Assembly (NCBI RefSeq): GCF_000473145.1 | Contig: NZ_KI421500.1 | Coordinates: forward strand, 1,860,225 to 1,924,224 | Reading direction: 5' to 3' | From: Leisingera daeponensis DSM 23529 | Lineage (GTDB): Bacteria; Pseudomonadota; Alphaproteobacteria; Rhodobacterales; Rhodobacteraceae | DNA length: 64,000 nucleotides | Shown: positions 39,258-48,246 of the stretch, piece by piece | Layout: each line of letters begins with the position of its first letter | Numbering within the stretch: position 1 is the stretch's first letter | Program-made: the position numbers and the translations under genes | Notes under the pieces: model-generated | What the model was told of the DNA's origin: nothing | Databases searched by the model: none | The model's input: the letters and a program-made list of their open reading frames with translations, nothing else

Positions 39258-41555
39258 TCAGCCGCACTTCGAGTGGCCGCAGCTGCGGCAGGTCATGCAG
39301 CCTTCGACCATCTGCATGTCGTATTGGCCGCAGCTCGGGCACGCCTTGCCGCGCGGCGTGTTCAGGTTCACCACCTGCGCCTGCGGGTCGGACTTCAGGC
39401 CCATGCCCTCGCCCTCCAGAAAACCGGTCTTGACCAGATGCGTCTCGATCACGCCGCCGATCGCGGCCAGGATCGAGGGGATGTACTTGCCCTGCACCCA
39501 GGCACCGCCGCGCGGGTCGAACACTGCTTTTAGCTCCTCGACCACAAAAGACACGTCGCCGCCGCGGCGGAACACCGCCGAGATCATCCGGGTCAGCGCC
39601 AGCGTCCAGGCATAATGCTCCATGTTCTTGGAATTGATGAACACCTCGAACGGGCGGCGGTGGCCGCCGATGATGATGTCGTTGATGGTCAGGTAGATCG
39701 CATGCTCGGAATCCGGCCACTTCAGCTTGTAGGTGTGGCCCTCCAGCGACTGCGGGCGGTCCAGCGGCTCGGACATGTAGACGACCTCGGCCCCGTTCTC
39801 GCCCATATCGCTCTCATGCGGCGCCTTGGCGGTCTCGCCCGGCGCGGTGTCGGCGCTTTCGCTCACCGTCAGGACCGATCCGGTCACGTCGTTCGGGCGG
39901 TAGGTGGTGCAGCCCTTGCAGCCCTGGTCCCAGGCCTGCATGTAGACGTCCTTGAAGTCGTCGAACGAGATGTCTTCGGGGCAGTTGATGGTCTTGGAGA
40001 TCGACGAGTCGATCCATTTCTGCGCCGCCGCCTGCATCTTGACGTGGGCTGCGGGGCTCAGCGTCTGGGCGTTGACGAAATAGTCCGGCAGCTTGGCGTC
40101 GGCGCCGAATTTCTCGCGGTACATCTGCACCGCGTAGTCGACCACTTCCTCCTCGGTGCGGCTGCCGTCCTTCTGCAGCACCTTGCGGGTGTAGGCATAG
40201 GCAAACACCGGCTCGATGCCCGAGGAGACGTTGCCTGCGTAAAGCGAAATGGTGCCGGTCGGCGCGATCGAGGTCAGCAGCGCGTTGCGGATGCCGTGCT
40301 CGCGGATGGCGTCGCGCACGTCCTCGTCCATGTTCAGCATGTTGCCGGAGTTCAGGTACTTCTCGGCATCAAACAGCGGGAAGGCGCCTTTTTCCTTGGC
40401 CAATTCCACCGACGCCAGATAGGCGGCGCGGGCGATCGCGTGCAGCCATTCGTCGGTCTGACGCGCCGCCTCGTCGGAGCCGTATTCCAGCCCCAGCATC
40501 AGCAGCGCATCGGCGAGGCCGGTGACCCCCAGGCCGATCCGGCGCTTGCTCTTGGCCTCTTCCGCCTGCGCGTCCAGCGGGAACTTGGACACGTCCACCA
40601 CATTGTCCATCATGCGCACGGCGGTGGCGACCAGTTCCTGCATCGCGGCCTGATCCAGATGCGCGTCTTTTTCAAACGGATTGGCCACCAGCCGCGCCAT
40701 GTTGATCGAGCCCAAGAGGCAGGCGCCATAGGGCGGCAGCGGCTGCTCGCCGCAGGGGTTGGTGGCGCAGATGTTCTCGATATAGTTGAGGTTGTTGGCC
40801 TTGTTGATGCGGTCGATGAAGATCACGCCCGGCTCGGCGTAATCATAGGTCGCCTGCATGATCTTGTTCCACAGGTCGCGCGCCTCGACGGTGTGATAGA
40901 CCTTGCCGTCGAACTGCAGCTCCCAGGAGCCGTCAGCCTTCACCGCTTCCATGAAATCGTCGGTCACCAGCACCGACATGTTGAACATGCGCAGGCGGGC
41001 CGGGTCGGATTTGGCGGTGATGAAATGCTCGATATCCGGGTGGTCGCAGCGCATGGTCGCCATCATCGCGCCGCGGCGGCTGCCCGCGGACATGATGGTG
41101 CGGCACATCGCGTCCCATACATCCATGAACGACAAGGGACCGGAGGCATCCGCCGCCACGCCCTTCACATCGGCGCCGCGCGGCCGGATGGTCGAGAAGT
41201 CATAGCCGATGCCGCCGCCCTGCTGCATCGTCAGCGCCGCCTCTTTCAGCATGTCGAAGATCCCTGACATGCTGTCCGGGATGGTGCCCATCACAAAGCA
41301 GTTAAACAGGGTCACCTGGCGCGCGGTGCCTGCGCCCGCGGTGATCCGGCCCGCGGGCAGGTATTTGAAATCCTCCAGCGCGGCATAGAATTTCTCTTCC
41401 CACGCGTCCGGCTTTTTCTCCGCCCGCGCCAGATCCCGCGCGATCCGCCGCCAGGTGTCCTCGACGGTCACGTCAATCGGCGCGCCATCGGCCTGCTTGA
41501 AACGGTACTTCATATCCCAGATCTGCTCGGCAATGGGGGCGGCAAAGCGGCTCAT
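39258..41555 (-). CDS. nrdJ: Adenosylcobalamin-dependent ribonucleotide reductase (class II)
   Basis: This 765-residue class II reductase makes deoxyribonucleotides using vitamin B12. The catalytic site has the cysteine in LFNCFVMGTIPDS and the N-x-C-x-E motif in ATNPCGEQPLPPYG. The C-terminus carries a cysteine-rich tail (CPSCGQYDM and CMTCRSCGHSKCG) that re-reduces the active site. An AAAGGACC site precedes the ATG. A pair of NrdR boxes lies upstream. The end of this gene is the insertion point of the Tn7-like element, so the codons of its conserved cysteine tail are the likely recognition sequence. The transposon leaves the coding region intact. Confidence 0.96.
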   Translation of the reverse strand: MSRFAAPIAEQIWDMKYRFKQADGAPIDVTVEDTWRRIARDLARAEKKPDAWEEKFYAALEDFKYLPAGRITAGAGTARQVTLFNCFVMGTIPDSMSGIFDMLKEAALTMQQGGGIGYDFSTIRPRGADVKGVAADASGPLSFMDVWDAMCRTIMSAGSRRGAMMATMRCDHPDIEHFITAKSDPARLRMFNMSVLVTDDFMEAVKADGSWELQFDGKVYHTVEARDLWNKIMQATYDYAEPGVIFIDRINKANNLNYIENICATNPCGEQPLPPYGACLLGSINMARLVANPFEKDAHLDQAAMQELVATAVRMMDNVVDVSKFPLDAQAEEAKSKRRIGLGVTGLADALLMLGLEYGSDEAARQTDEWLHAIARAAYLASVELAKEKGAFPLFDAEKYLNSGNMLNMDEDVRDAIREHGIRNALLTSIAPTGTISLYAGNVSSGIEPVFAYAYTRKVLQKDGSRTEEEVVDYAVQMYREKFGADAKLPDYFVNAQTLSPAAHVKMQAAAQKWIDSSISKTINCPEDISFDDFKDVYMQAWDQGCKGCTTYRPNDVTGSVLTVSESADTAPGETAKAPHESDMGENGAEVVYMSEPLDRPQSLEGHTYKLKWPDSEHAIYLTINDIIIGGHRRPFEVFINSKNMEHYAWTLALTRMISAVFRRGGDVSFVVEELKAVFDPRGGAWVQGKYIPSILAAIGGVIETHLVKTGFLEGEGMGLKSDPQAQVVNLNTPRGKACPSCGQYDMQMVEGCMTCRSCGHSKCG

Positions 41556-41687
41556 GTGTCGGTCCTTTGAGTCGTACTTGTGTCGTGTTGGCGTCCAAGC
41601 GCCGGAAAAGCGGCTCCGGCACCGGAAATGACCCCGGCAGCGAATCCGTGAATTGTTAATGCTTTATTGCAGCATAAGCGTGGAGGA

Positions 41688-41734
41688 ACACAATACCTTG
41701 AAGCCAGCGATCAGTAAACTACTATATACTGACA
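41688..41734 (-). promoter_or_regulatory. Pair of NrdR boxes upstream of nrdJ
   Basis: Two 16-bp matches to the NrdR box consensus (acaCwAtATaTwGtgt): ACACAATACCTTGAAG (41688-41703) and one centred on CTATATACTG (41719-41734). Their equivalent bases are exactly 31 bp apart, three helical turns, as is usual for NrdR operators. They imply repression of nrdJ by NrdR when dATP is plentiful. The boxes also lie just before the divergent DUF1489 gene. Confidence 0.72.
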
Positions 41735-41762
41735 TAACTCTGGACGACTCTGTGGGGAACCT

Positions 41763-42194
41763 GTGGATAAACGCGTGAATCTTGTGAAGCTTTCGGTGGG
41801 CACCGAAAGCGTCGAAAGCCTGATGGCCTGGCAAGCGATGCGCCGCAAAGACCTGCCCGGGGGCCTGCCCCGCCATGTCACCCGCATGTGGCCCAAGCGC
41901 GAGGCCGAAATCCTGAACGGCGGCTCGATCTATTGGGTGATCAAGGGGCTGATCCAATGCCGCCAGCGCATCCTGCGGCTGGATGAGGTGACGGGCGAGG
42001 ACGGCATCCGCCGCTGCGCCATCGTGCTGGATCCGGAGGTGCACCGCACCCATACCGCGCAAAAGCGCCCGTTCCAGGGCTGGCGCTACCTCAAGCCGGA
42101 AGAATCGCCCGCCGACCTGCCCGCAGGCAAAAGCCAGGAAGAGCCGCTGCCGCCGGAGCTGTCGCAGGCGCTGGCCGAAATCGGCGTGATCTGA
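41763..42194 (+). CDS. DUF1489 family protein
   Basis: This 143-residue soluble protein matches the DUF1489 pattern of alphaproteobacteria: VNLVKLSVGTESVESLMAWQ, then GGSIYWVIKGLIQCRQRIL, AIVLDPEVHRTHTAQKRPFQ and GWRYL. The function is unknown. It is divergent from nrdJ and shares the intergenic region that contains the NrdR boxes. Confidence 0.85.
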   Translation: MDKRVNLVKLSVGTESVESLMAWQAMRRKDLPGGLPRHVTRMWPKREAEILNGGSIYWVIKGLIQCRQRILRLDEVTGEDGIRRCAIVLDPEVHRTHTAQKRPFQGWRYLKPEESPADLPAGKSQEEPLPPELSQALAEIGVI

Positions 42195-42254
42195 TCCAGC
42201 CGCCGCGGCGGCCTGGGCAGGCGGCACCCCGCCTGCCCCTCCAGCACTGCCATT

Positions 42255-42932
42255 TTATTTCAGCAAGGCCAGCAGTTCCTTGGCGGCAGCTTCCGAGGAG
42301 GCCGGGTTCTGGCCGGTGACCAGCTTGCCGTCGACTTCGACGTAAGAGGCCCAGTCATCGCCCTTGCGGTAATCGGCGCCTTTGTCCTTCAGCATGTCTT
42401 CGACCAGGAAGGGCACAACATCGGTCAGGCCCACGCCCTCTTCCTCGCCGTTGGTGAAGCCGGTCACGCGGCGGCCTTTCACCAGCGGCGCGCCATCGCT
42501 GCCTTTGACGTGGCGGAACACACCGGGCGCGTGGCAGACAGCCCCGATCGGCCGGTCCGCGGCGGCAAAGCTTTCCAGAAGCTTGCGGCTGTCCGCACTC
42601 TCGGCCAGATCCCACAGCGGGCCGTGGCCGCCGGGATAGAAGACCGCATCGAACTGGTCCGCATCGACGCCGGACAGTTTCACCGTGCTGGCGAGCGCCT
42701 GCTGGGCGGCATCATCCTGCTTGAACCGGCGGGTGGCATCTGTCTGGGCGTCCTCAGAGTCCGATTTCGGGTCCAGCGGCGGCTGGCCGCCTGCAGGCGA
42801 GGCCAGGGTGACTTCGGCACCGGCATCGCGCAGCACGTAATAAGGCGCGGCAAATTCCTCCAGCCAGAACCCGGTTTTCTCGCCGGTGTCCCCCAGCTGA
42901 TCGTGCGACGTCAAAACCATCAGTATCTTCAT
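42255..42932 (-). CDS. DJ-1/PfpI family protein (class I glutamine amidotransferase fold)
   Basis: This 225-residue protein has the nucleophile elbow GAVCHAPGVFRH with the reactive Cys, the upstream VFYPGGHGPLWDLA and the end motif TGQNPASSEAAAKELL. These are features of the Hsp31/glyoxalase III-like branch that handles methylglyoxal or acts as a chaperone. It is an isolated gene. The ATG at 42932 is preceded by a GAAAGGAC ribosome site. The exact activity is not determined by sequence. Confidence 0.88.
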   Translation of the reverse strand: MKILMVLTSHDQLGDTGEKTGFWLEEFAAPYYVLRDAGAEVTLASPAGGQPPLDPKSDSEDAQTDATRRFKQDDAAQQALASTVKLSGVDADQFDAVFYPGGHGPLWDLAESADSRKLLESFAAADRPIGAVCHAPGVFRHVKGSDGAPLVKGRRVTGFTNGEEEGVGLTDVVPFLVEDMLKDKGADYRKGDDWASYVEVDGKLVTGQNPASSEAAAKELLALLK

Positions 42933-43075
42933 AGCCTGTCCTTTCAGTTGGAGTGTACCCCACCCCAGCTAAGGCCGGCGCCGCGGATTTAAACCCGGGC
43001 GCCGGAGAAAGGCATCACGCGACGATCACGGTTTCTTGATCATGCGGCACTGATCGTGCAGACAGGCTGCCGCGC

Positions 43076-43774
43076 TCAGACGCGCTTTTCCAGGAAATCC
43101 AGCAGCGTATTCAGCGCCGCCTTGTCCTGCGCCGTGTATTTCGCCACCCGGCTGCGCCACAGGGTCGCCTGCGACTTCAGCACAAGGCCGTCGCTCAGCA
43201 GCTTCAGGTGGTTGGCCCGCAGCGTCTCGCCGGTGGAGGTGATATCGGCCACCATCTCGGCGGTCTCGTTCTTCACCGTTCCCTCGGTCGCGCCCTGGCT
43301 GTCGACCAGCTGGTAATCCGCCACCCCGGCATCGGTCAGGAACTCCCGCACCAGCCGGTGGTATTTGGTGGCAATCCGCAGCCGGTGGCCGTGCTGCGCC
43401 CGGAACGCAGACGCAACCGCGTCCAGATCGTCCAGCGTGTCCACGTCGATCCAGAACTGCGGCACTGCCAGCACCAGGTCGGCATGGCCGAACCCCAGCT
43501 CCGCCAGCTCCTCGACCTGCTGCTCGAACCGCGGCAGCTTCTCCTGCACCAGATCGGTGCCGGTGACGCCCAGGTGAATGCGCCCCGCCGCCAGCTCGCG
43601 CGGGATCTCGCCCGCCGACAGCAGCACCAGCTCCATGTTCGACACGCCCTCGACCGCGCCGGCATATTCCCGGTCGGAGCCGGTGCGCGACAGCGTAACG
43701 CCGCGCTTGGCAAACCAGTCGAAGGTCTTTTCCATCAGCCGCCCCTTGGACGGCACCCCCAGCTTCAAGGTCAT
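43076..43774 (-). CDS. hisG: ATP phosphoribosyltransferase, short form
   Basis: This 232-residue enzyme makes the first committed step of histidine biosynthesis. It starts LKLGVPSKGRLMEKTFDWF and has GVTGTDLVQEK and the PRPP-binding stretch VDSQGATEGTVKN. It lacks the C-terminal allosteric domain, so it needs HisZ as regulatory subunit. hisZ is the gene directly upstream, with a 4-bp overlap. Confidence 0.95.
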   Translation of the reverse strand: MTLKLGVPSKGRLMEKTFDWFAKRGVTLSRTGSDREYAGAVEGVSNMELVLLSAGEIPRELAAGRIHLGVTGTDLVQEKLPRFEQQVEELAELGFGHADLVLAVPQFWIDVDTLDDLDAVASAFRAQHGHRLRIATKYHRLVREFLTDAGVADYQLVDSQGATEGTVKNETAEMVADITSTGETLRANHLKLLSDGLVLKSQATLWRSRVAKYTAQDKAALNTLLDFLEKRV

Positions 43775-44859
43775 GCGCGGGACTCCTCCAGCTGCAGCAT
43801 CAGGTCCGGGCGCAGAACGCCGCCCACTGCCGGGATTTCCGCGCCATCGCCCAGCTGCCGGGTCAGCGCGTCATAGCGCCCGCCGCTGGCCACCGGCGGC
43901 AGATCCGGCCGCGCCTCGGCGTAGAAGCCAAAGACAAACCCGTCGTAATACTCCATCGAGGTGCGCCCGTAGGACGCCTCGAAATCGAGGTTCTCCACAT
44001 CAACGCCGCGCGCCTTCATCGCTGCGGTGCGCGCATCCAGCCGGTCCAGCGCCGGGTTGATCTGCGGCAGGTCCACGGCAATGTCGTGCATCTGCTCCAG
44101 CGCATATGGCACGGTTTCCCGCACCGCCATCAGCGCCTCCAGCGCCAGCAGCTCATGCTCGGCAATCGGCGGCGCCTTGGCGTCCTCGCGCAGCGCCTCG
44201 ACCCGCGCCTGCACCTCCGCCGCGCGGCGCTTGCCCAGCTCCACCGCGGAGCCGGTCAGATCGCCCTCGGTCGACAGCAGCTTCCTGCGGCTTTCCGGCA
44301 CCGGGGCACGGCCCGCAAACCGGTCCAGCAGGGAGCGGAACCGGCGCGGCCGCCAGATGTGCCGCATCAGCGCCGCCTTGCGCTTCTCCGTGGTGTTCAG
44401 GCCCTGCACGGCGGCCATCAGAATGCCGATGTCGCCGGTCGCCGCGCGCAGCGGCAGCCCGCGCACCTGCAGCGCAAACAGCGAAAACACCTCGGCATCC
44501 GCCGCCGCCGCATCATTGCGCTCGAACACCTCATAGCCGACCTGCAGATATTCGTTGGGCCGGTCCGGAAAATGCTCCTGCCGGCGGAACACCTCACCCG
44601 AATAGGTGTAGCGCGCAGGCTCCGCCCCGTGGCGCATATGCGCCTCCACCACCGGCACGGTGAAGTCCGGGCGCAGCATCTGCTCGCCGCGCAGGGCGTC
44701 GGTGGTGACGTAGGCGCGGGCACGGATGTCCTCGCCGTAAAGATCCAGCAACGTGCCGGCAGGCTGCAGCAATGGCGTGTCCACCACCTGCGCGCCAGCG
44801 GCCTCAAACCGGACCCGCAGCTGGGCCGCGCGGGCCTGAATATCAGAACGGAGCGTCAT
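43771..44859 (-). CDS. hisZ: ATP phosphoribosyltransferase regulatory subunit
   Basis: This 362-residue paralogue of histidyl-tRNA synthetase carries class II motif 2-like ARYTYSGEVFRRQE and a C-terminal GGRYDALTRQLG, but lacks the tRNA anticodon-binding domain. It forms a complex with short HisG and gives feedback control by histidine. It lies between hisS (2-bp gap) and hisG (4-bp overlap) in one operon. Confidence 0.93.
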   Translation of the reverse strand: MTLRSDIQARAAQLRVRFEAAGAQVVDTPLLQPAGTLLDLYGEDIRARAYVTTDALRGEQMLRPDFTVPVVEAHMRHGAEPARYTYSGEVFRRQEHFPDRPNEYLQVGYEVFERNDAAAADAEVFSLFALQVRGLPLRAATGDIGILMAAVQGLNTTEKRKAALMRHIWRPRRFRSLLDRFAGRAPVPESRRKLLSTEGDLTGSAVELGKRRAAEVQARVEALREDAKAPPIAEHELLALEALMAVRETVPYALEQMHDIAVDLPQINPALDRLDARTAAMKARGVDVENLDFEASYGRTSMEYYDGFVFGFYAEARPDLPPVASGGRYDALTRQLGDGAEIPAVGGVLRPDLMLQLEESRA

Positions 44860-44861
44860 GA

Positions 44862-46349
44862 TCAGCCCTGCCCGTCCAGGATGTCACGCACCTTGGCCAC
44901 CAGTTCGCTGCGCGGCACCTCAAACTGGCTCGGGCGTTCCTTCCACTCTTCCAGGGTGGCGCTTTCGGCGATCTTGGCGCCCAGGATCAGGTCCTTGATC
45001 TGCACCACGCCATTGGCCTTCTCGTCGCCGCCTTCGATCACCGCGACAGGAGAATTCCGCTTGTCCGCATACTTCAGCTGGTTGCCGAAATTCTTGGGGT
45101 TGCCCAGATAAACCTCGGCCCGGATGCCCGCATTGCGCAGCTCCGCCACCATCGCCTGGTAATCCGCCATCCGGTCGCGGTCCATCACGGTAACGACCAC
45201 CGGTCCGGTTGCCTCGGCGCTCAGGCGCCCTTTGGCGTGCAGCGCCGCCAGCAGCCGGTCGACGCCGACCGAGACACCCACCGCAGGCACTTCCTGCCCG
45301 GTGAAGCGCTTGACCAGCCCGTCATAACGGCCGCCGCCCGAAACCGAGCCGAACTGCCGTTTGCGGCCCTTCTCGTCGAGGATCTCAAAGGTCAGCTCTG
45401 CCTCGAACACCGGGCCGGTGTAATAGCCCAGCCCGCGCACGACCGAGGGGTCGATCTCGATCCGGTCCTTACCGTAACCGCCCGCGGCCAGCAGCTCGCC
45501 GATCTGCTCCAGCTCGGCAATGCCTTCCTGGCCGATCTTGCTGTCGCCCACCGCGGCGCGCAGGTTGGCGATGGTGCCCGCTGCCTCCGCCGCCTTGGAG
45601 GTCAGGAAGGCCAGCACCGGCGCCGCCTGATCGTCCGAGAGGCCAACCCCGTCGATGAAGGCGCCGGAGGCATCCAGGCGGCCCTTGGTCAGCAGCTCGC
45701 GCACCCCGGCCTCACCCACTTTGTCGAACTTGTCGATGGTGCGCAGCACGTCGTCGCGCTTGGCATCGCCGTCACCCAGGCCCATCGCCTCCAGCACACC
45801 GTTCAGCACCTTGCGGTTATTGACCCGCACCAGGTAATCGCCGCGCGGAATGCCGACGGTCTCCAGCGTGTCGGACAGCATTGCGCAAATCTCCGCGTCA
45901 GCCGCCATCGAGGCACTGCCCACGGTATCCGCATCGCACTGGTAGAACTGTCGGAAGCGCCCCGGCCCCGGCTTCTCGTTGCGCCAGACCGGCCCCATCG
46001 CATAACGGCGGTAAGGCGTCGGCAGGTCGTTGCGGTGCTGGGCATAGACCCGCGCCAGGGGCGCCGTCAGGTCATAACGCAGCGCCATCCAGTCGCCGTT
46101 TCCGTCGTCCTCGGTTTCCTGCCAGGCAAACACGCCTTCGTTCGGGCGGTCCACGTCGGGCAGGAATTTGCCCAGCGCCTCAACGGTTTCCACCGCTGAG
46201 GACTCCAGCGCCTCGAACCCGTAATGATGATACACACCCGCGATGGCCCGCAGCATCTCGCTGCGCTGGGTCACCTCCGCACCGAAATAGTCACGGAACC
46301 CCTTCGGCGTCTGCGCCTTGGGGCGGGGCTGTTTCTTCACTTTGGCCAT
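44862..46349 (-). CDS. hisS: Histidyl-tRNA synthetase
   Basis: This 495-residue class II synthetase has motif 1 near [19 protein letters not shown], motif 2 [21 protein letters not shown] and motif 3 [12 protein letters not shown], followed by an anticodon-binding domain with [16 protein letters not shown]. The ATG at 46349 has a GAGGAGG site; the frame opens ten codons earlier without support. It is the first gene of the hisS-hisZ-hisG operon. Confidence 0.96.
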   Translation of the reverse strand: MAKVKKQPRPKAQTPKGFRDYFGAEVTQRSEMLRAIAGVYHHYGFEALESSAVETVEALGKFLPDVDRPNEGVFAWQETEDDGNGDWMALRYDLTAPLARVYAQHRNDLPTPYRRYAMGPVWRNEKPGPGRFRQFYQCDADTVGSASMAADAEICAMLSDTLETVGIPRGDYLVRVNNRKVLNGVLEAMGLGDGDAKRDDVLRTIDKFDKVGEAGVRELLTKGRLDASGAFIDGVGLSDDQAAPVLAFLTSKAAEAAGTIANLRAAVGDSKIGQEGIAELEQIGELLAAGGYGKDRIEIDPSVVRGLGYYTGPVFEAELTFEILDEKGRKRQFGSVSGGGRYDGLVKRFTGQEVPAVGVSVGVDRLLAALHAKGRLSAEATGPVVVTVMDRDRMADYQAMVAELRNAGIRAEVYLGNPKNFGNQLKYADKRNSPVAVIEGGDEKANGVVQIKDLILGAKIAESATLEEWKERPSQFEVPRSELVAKVRDILDGQG

Positions 46350-46602
46350 CTGAGGCCTCCTCACGGGTAGCGGTTTCACTCGCCCGGCGGTCTAGCGGAA
46401 GCGGGCCGCAACGGCAAGACGAAGGCGGCAGAGGCTACGCGGCAGTTCATCATTGAGACATAAGGGCTGCGCCGCCGCGCGGAGGGCGGGTCATGCCGGA
46501 GGCGTGCTTTCAGCAGGTCGCTCCCCGGCCTCGCGGCCGGGCGGTCCTTTGCTTTTCAACTCCGCTCCTTTATGAGCAGCTTCAGAACCCAGGAGACACC
46601 TC

Positions 46603-46797
46603 ATGCAGCATCTGGAAGAGCAAATCGCCCATCTGACCCGCAGCGTGGAGGAGATGAGCGACGTGATGGCCCGCCAGCAGCAGGAGATCGACGTGCTGAC
46701 CCGCCGCGTTGCCATGCTGATGCAGCGCGAGGCCGAGCGCCAGCAGGATGGCGGCGGCGGCGTGGTCTTCGCCGACGAACGCCCGCCGCATTACTGA
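46603..46797 (+). CDS. slyX: SlyX family protein
   Basis: This 64-residue coiled-coil protein (LEEQIAHLTRSVEEMSDVMA, QQEIDVLTRRVAMLM) has the typical ending around DERPPHY. An AGGAGACACC site precedes the ATG. The function of SlyX is unknown. Confidence 0.88.
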   Translation: MQHLEEQIAHLTRSVEEMSDVMARQQQEIDVLTRRVAMLMQREAERQQDGGGGVVFADERPPHY

Positions 46798-46899
46798 CGC
46801 GCCCCGCAAGCGGTGCAAGAATTCTAGCGTAATAGTCTTGACCGGAGTTGCTGCTAAACCCCGGCGCTGCCCAGCCGCGAGCGCCCGGCCTGCACGAAC

Positions 46900-48135
46900 C
46901 TAGGCCAGACCAAAGCCCTGTGCCGCAAGGCGCGTGGCAAGCTGCACGTTTTCAGCCTGGCTATCGCCCTCGGTAAGGGCGGACAGCGGTATGTCCAGTT
47001 CATAGATCAGCTTGCCGCCCTCAATCGTCCGGCTGGCCTCCCCCTGCAGCATGGATGGCACGATCTGGGTCAGCAGCCTCGTGCCGAACCCGGTTCTTCC
47101 GGCACCGTTCACCGGCCTCGCCGGTTCCTGGCAAAGATCCTCTTCCCACCGCAGCCGCAGCCGGTTGTGCCCGCCGTCTTCGCCACGGACCGACCAGGAC
47201 ACGCGGATCCGCGCGTCTTCGCCATCAGCCGAGCCGTATTTCTGCGCATTGGTCGCCAGCTCGTGCAGCGCCAGGCTGATCTGCTGCGCCGCCTCCGATC
47301 CGGTGGTCACCTCGGGACCGCCGACCGTCATCCTGTCGCCGAAGCTCAGCAGCACCGGTTCCAGCTGCGCCCGGATCACGCTGCCCAGATCCGCCGAAGC
47401 GCCGGACGGCTCCTGCATGACGGTCTGGGTGGCAGAGGCCAGCGCGTTCAGACGCCCGGTGAAGGTGCTGACGAAATCGGTCACGTCCGTGACCCCGCGC
47501 GCGCTTTGCCGCGCCATCGACGAGACCACCGCGATCATGTTGTGGCTCCGGTGCACCGCTTCGCGCGCCGTTACCGCCAGTTTGGCATTGACGTCCCGCA
47601 GTTCGGCGGTGCGTTTCTCGACCAGGACTTCCAGCTCATCGCGGGCCTGCCGCAGCACGTCCAGGGTCTCCTCATGCGCGGCCACTTCCTCCAGCAGCCT
47701 GCCGTTGACGTCCTCCAGTTCGCGCCGGCTCGGGATCGCGACCAGGACCGGAACCAGCTTGAACAACACAACCGCGGTGGTTGCCGAGACCAGTGCAGTG
47801 GCGAATTTCAGCAAGCCTTGCGCCGGATAGGCCGGCCACCAGAGCGTCAGGATCGATACCGCATGGGTGAGGCCGCACAGAAGGATGAAGGAGGCAAACA
47901 GAAGCACCAGCCCGCGGTGCTTCAAATCCTTGCGCTGGCGCAGAACCTTGAACAGAGCCAGCGGGATGGCGAAATATGCCAGGAAGATCAGAAGGTCAGA
48001 GCCGGCCCAAAGGATCAGCAGCCAAGGTTCCCAAAGCAAGCACATGCCATGCGGCATGTACTCCCCGAAATCCAGAAATGTTTGCACTGCGGCACTCTCC
48101 AGTCCTATGGCGGAACCGATGTCGGCCTGAACCAT
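46900..48135 (-). CDS. HWE-type histidine kinase with ethylene-receptor-like membrane domain
   Basis: The first 135 residues of this 411-residue protein form three membrane helices very like the ethylene-binding domain of plant ETR1: D47 in SDLLIFLAYFAIP with Tyr54, then FILLCGLTH with Cys87 and His91, the copper-ligand pair in ETR1, and a third helix ending FKLVPVLVAIPSRREL. A coiled coil follows (140-190). The kinase is of the HWE/HisKA_2 kind: HRSHNMIAVVSSMARQ, LHELATNAQKYGS and the W-x-E-type RLRLRWEEDL. Ethylene or another small copper-bound ligand may be sensed. No response regulator is adjacent, so the output is unknown. Confidence 0.85.
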   Translation of the reverse strand: MVQADIGSAIGLESAAVQTFLDFGEYMPHGMCLLWEPWLLILWAGSDLLIFLAYFAIPLALFKVLRQRKDLKHRGLVLLFASFILLCGLTHAVSILTLWWPAYPAQGLLKFATALVSATTAVVLFKLVPVLVAIPSRRELEDVNGRLLEEVAAHEETLDVLRQARDELEVLVEKRTAELRDVNAKLAVTAREAVHRSHNMIAVVSSMARQSARGVTDVTDFVSTFTGRLNALASATQTVMQEPSGASADLGSVIRAQLEPVLLSFGDRMTVGGPEVTTGSEAAQQISLALHELATNAQKYGSADGEDARIRVSWSVRGEDGGHNRLRLRWEEDLCQEPARPVNGAGRTGFGTRLLTQIVPSMLQGEASRTIEGGKLIYELDIPLSALTEGDSQAENVQLATRLAAQGFGLA

Positions 48136-48246
48136 TTAAATATGAAACGCGGTCAGAGCGGCATAAGTTGCTAATTTTCCTTCACGCGCAAGGCCGCACG
48201 GCAGCCGCAGCCCTCCCGCCGGAGGCGCCGGGCGCCTCGCGCAGCC

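Noticed and set aside
38563..39615. Plus-strand frame across the transposon right end
   Set aside because: It spans the terminus and the nrdJ end. Within the block conserved with 4540-4640 most differences change the amino acid in this frame, unlike the minus-strand frame.
39615..41267. Long plus-strand frame opposite nrdJ
   Set aside because: Antisense shadow of nrdJ with a low-complexity composition and no ribosome site.
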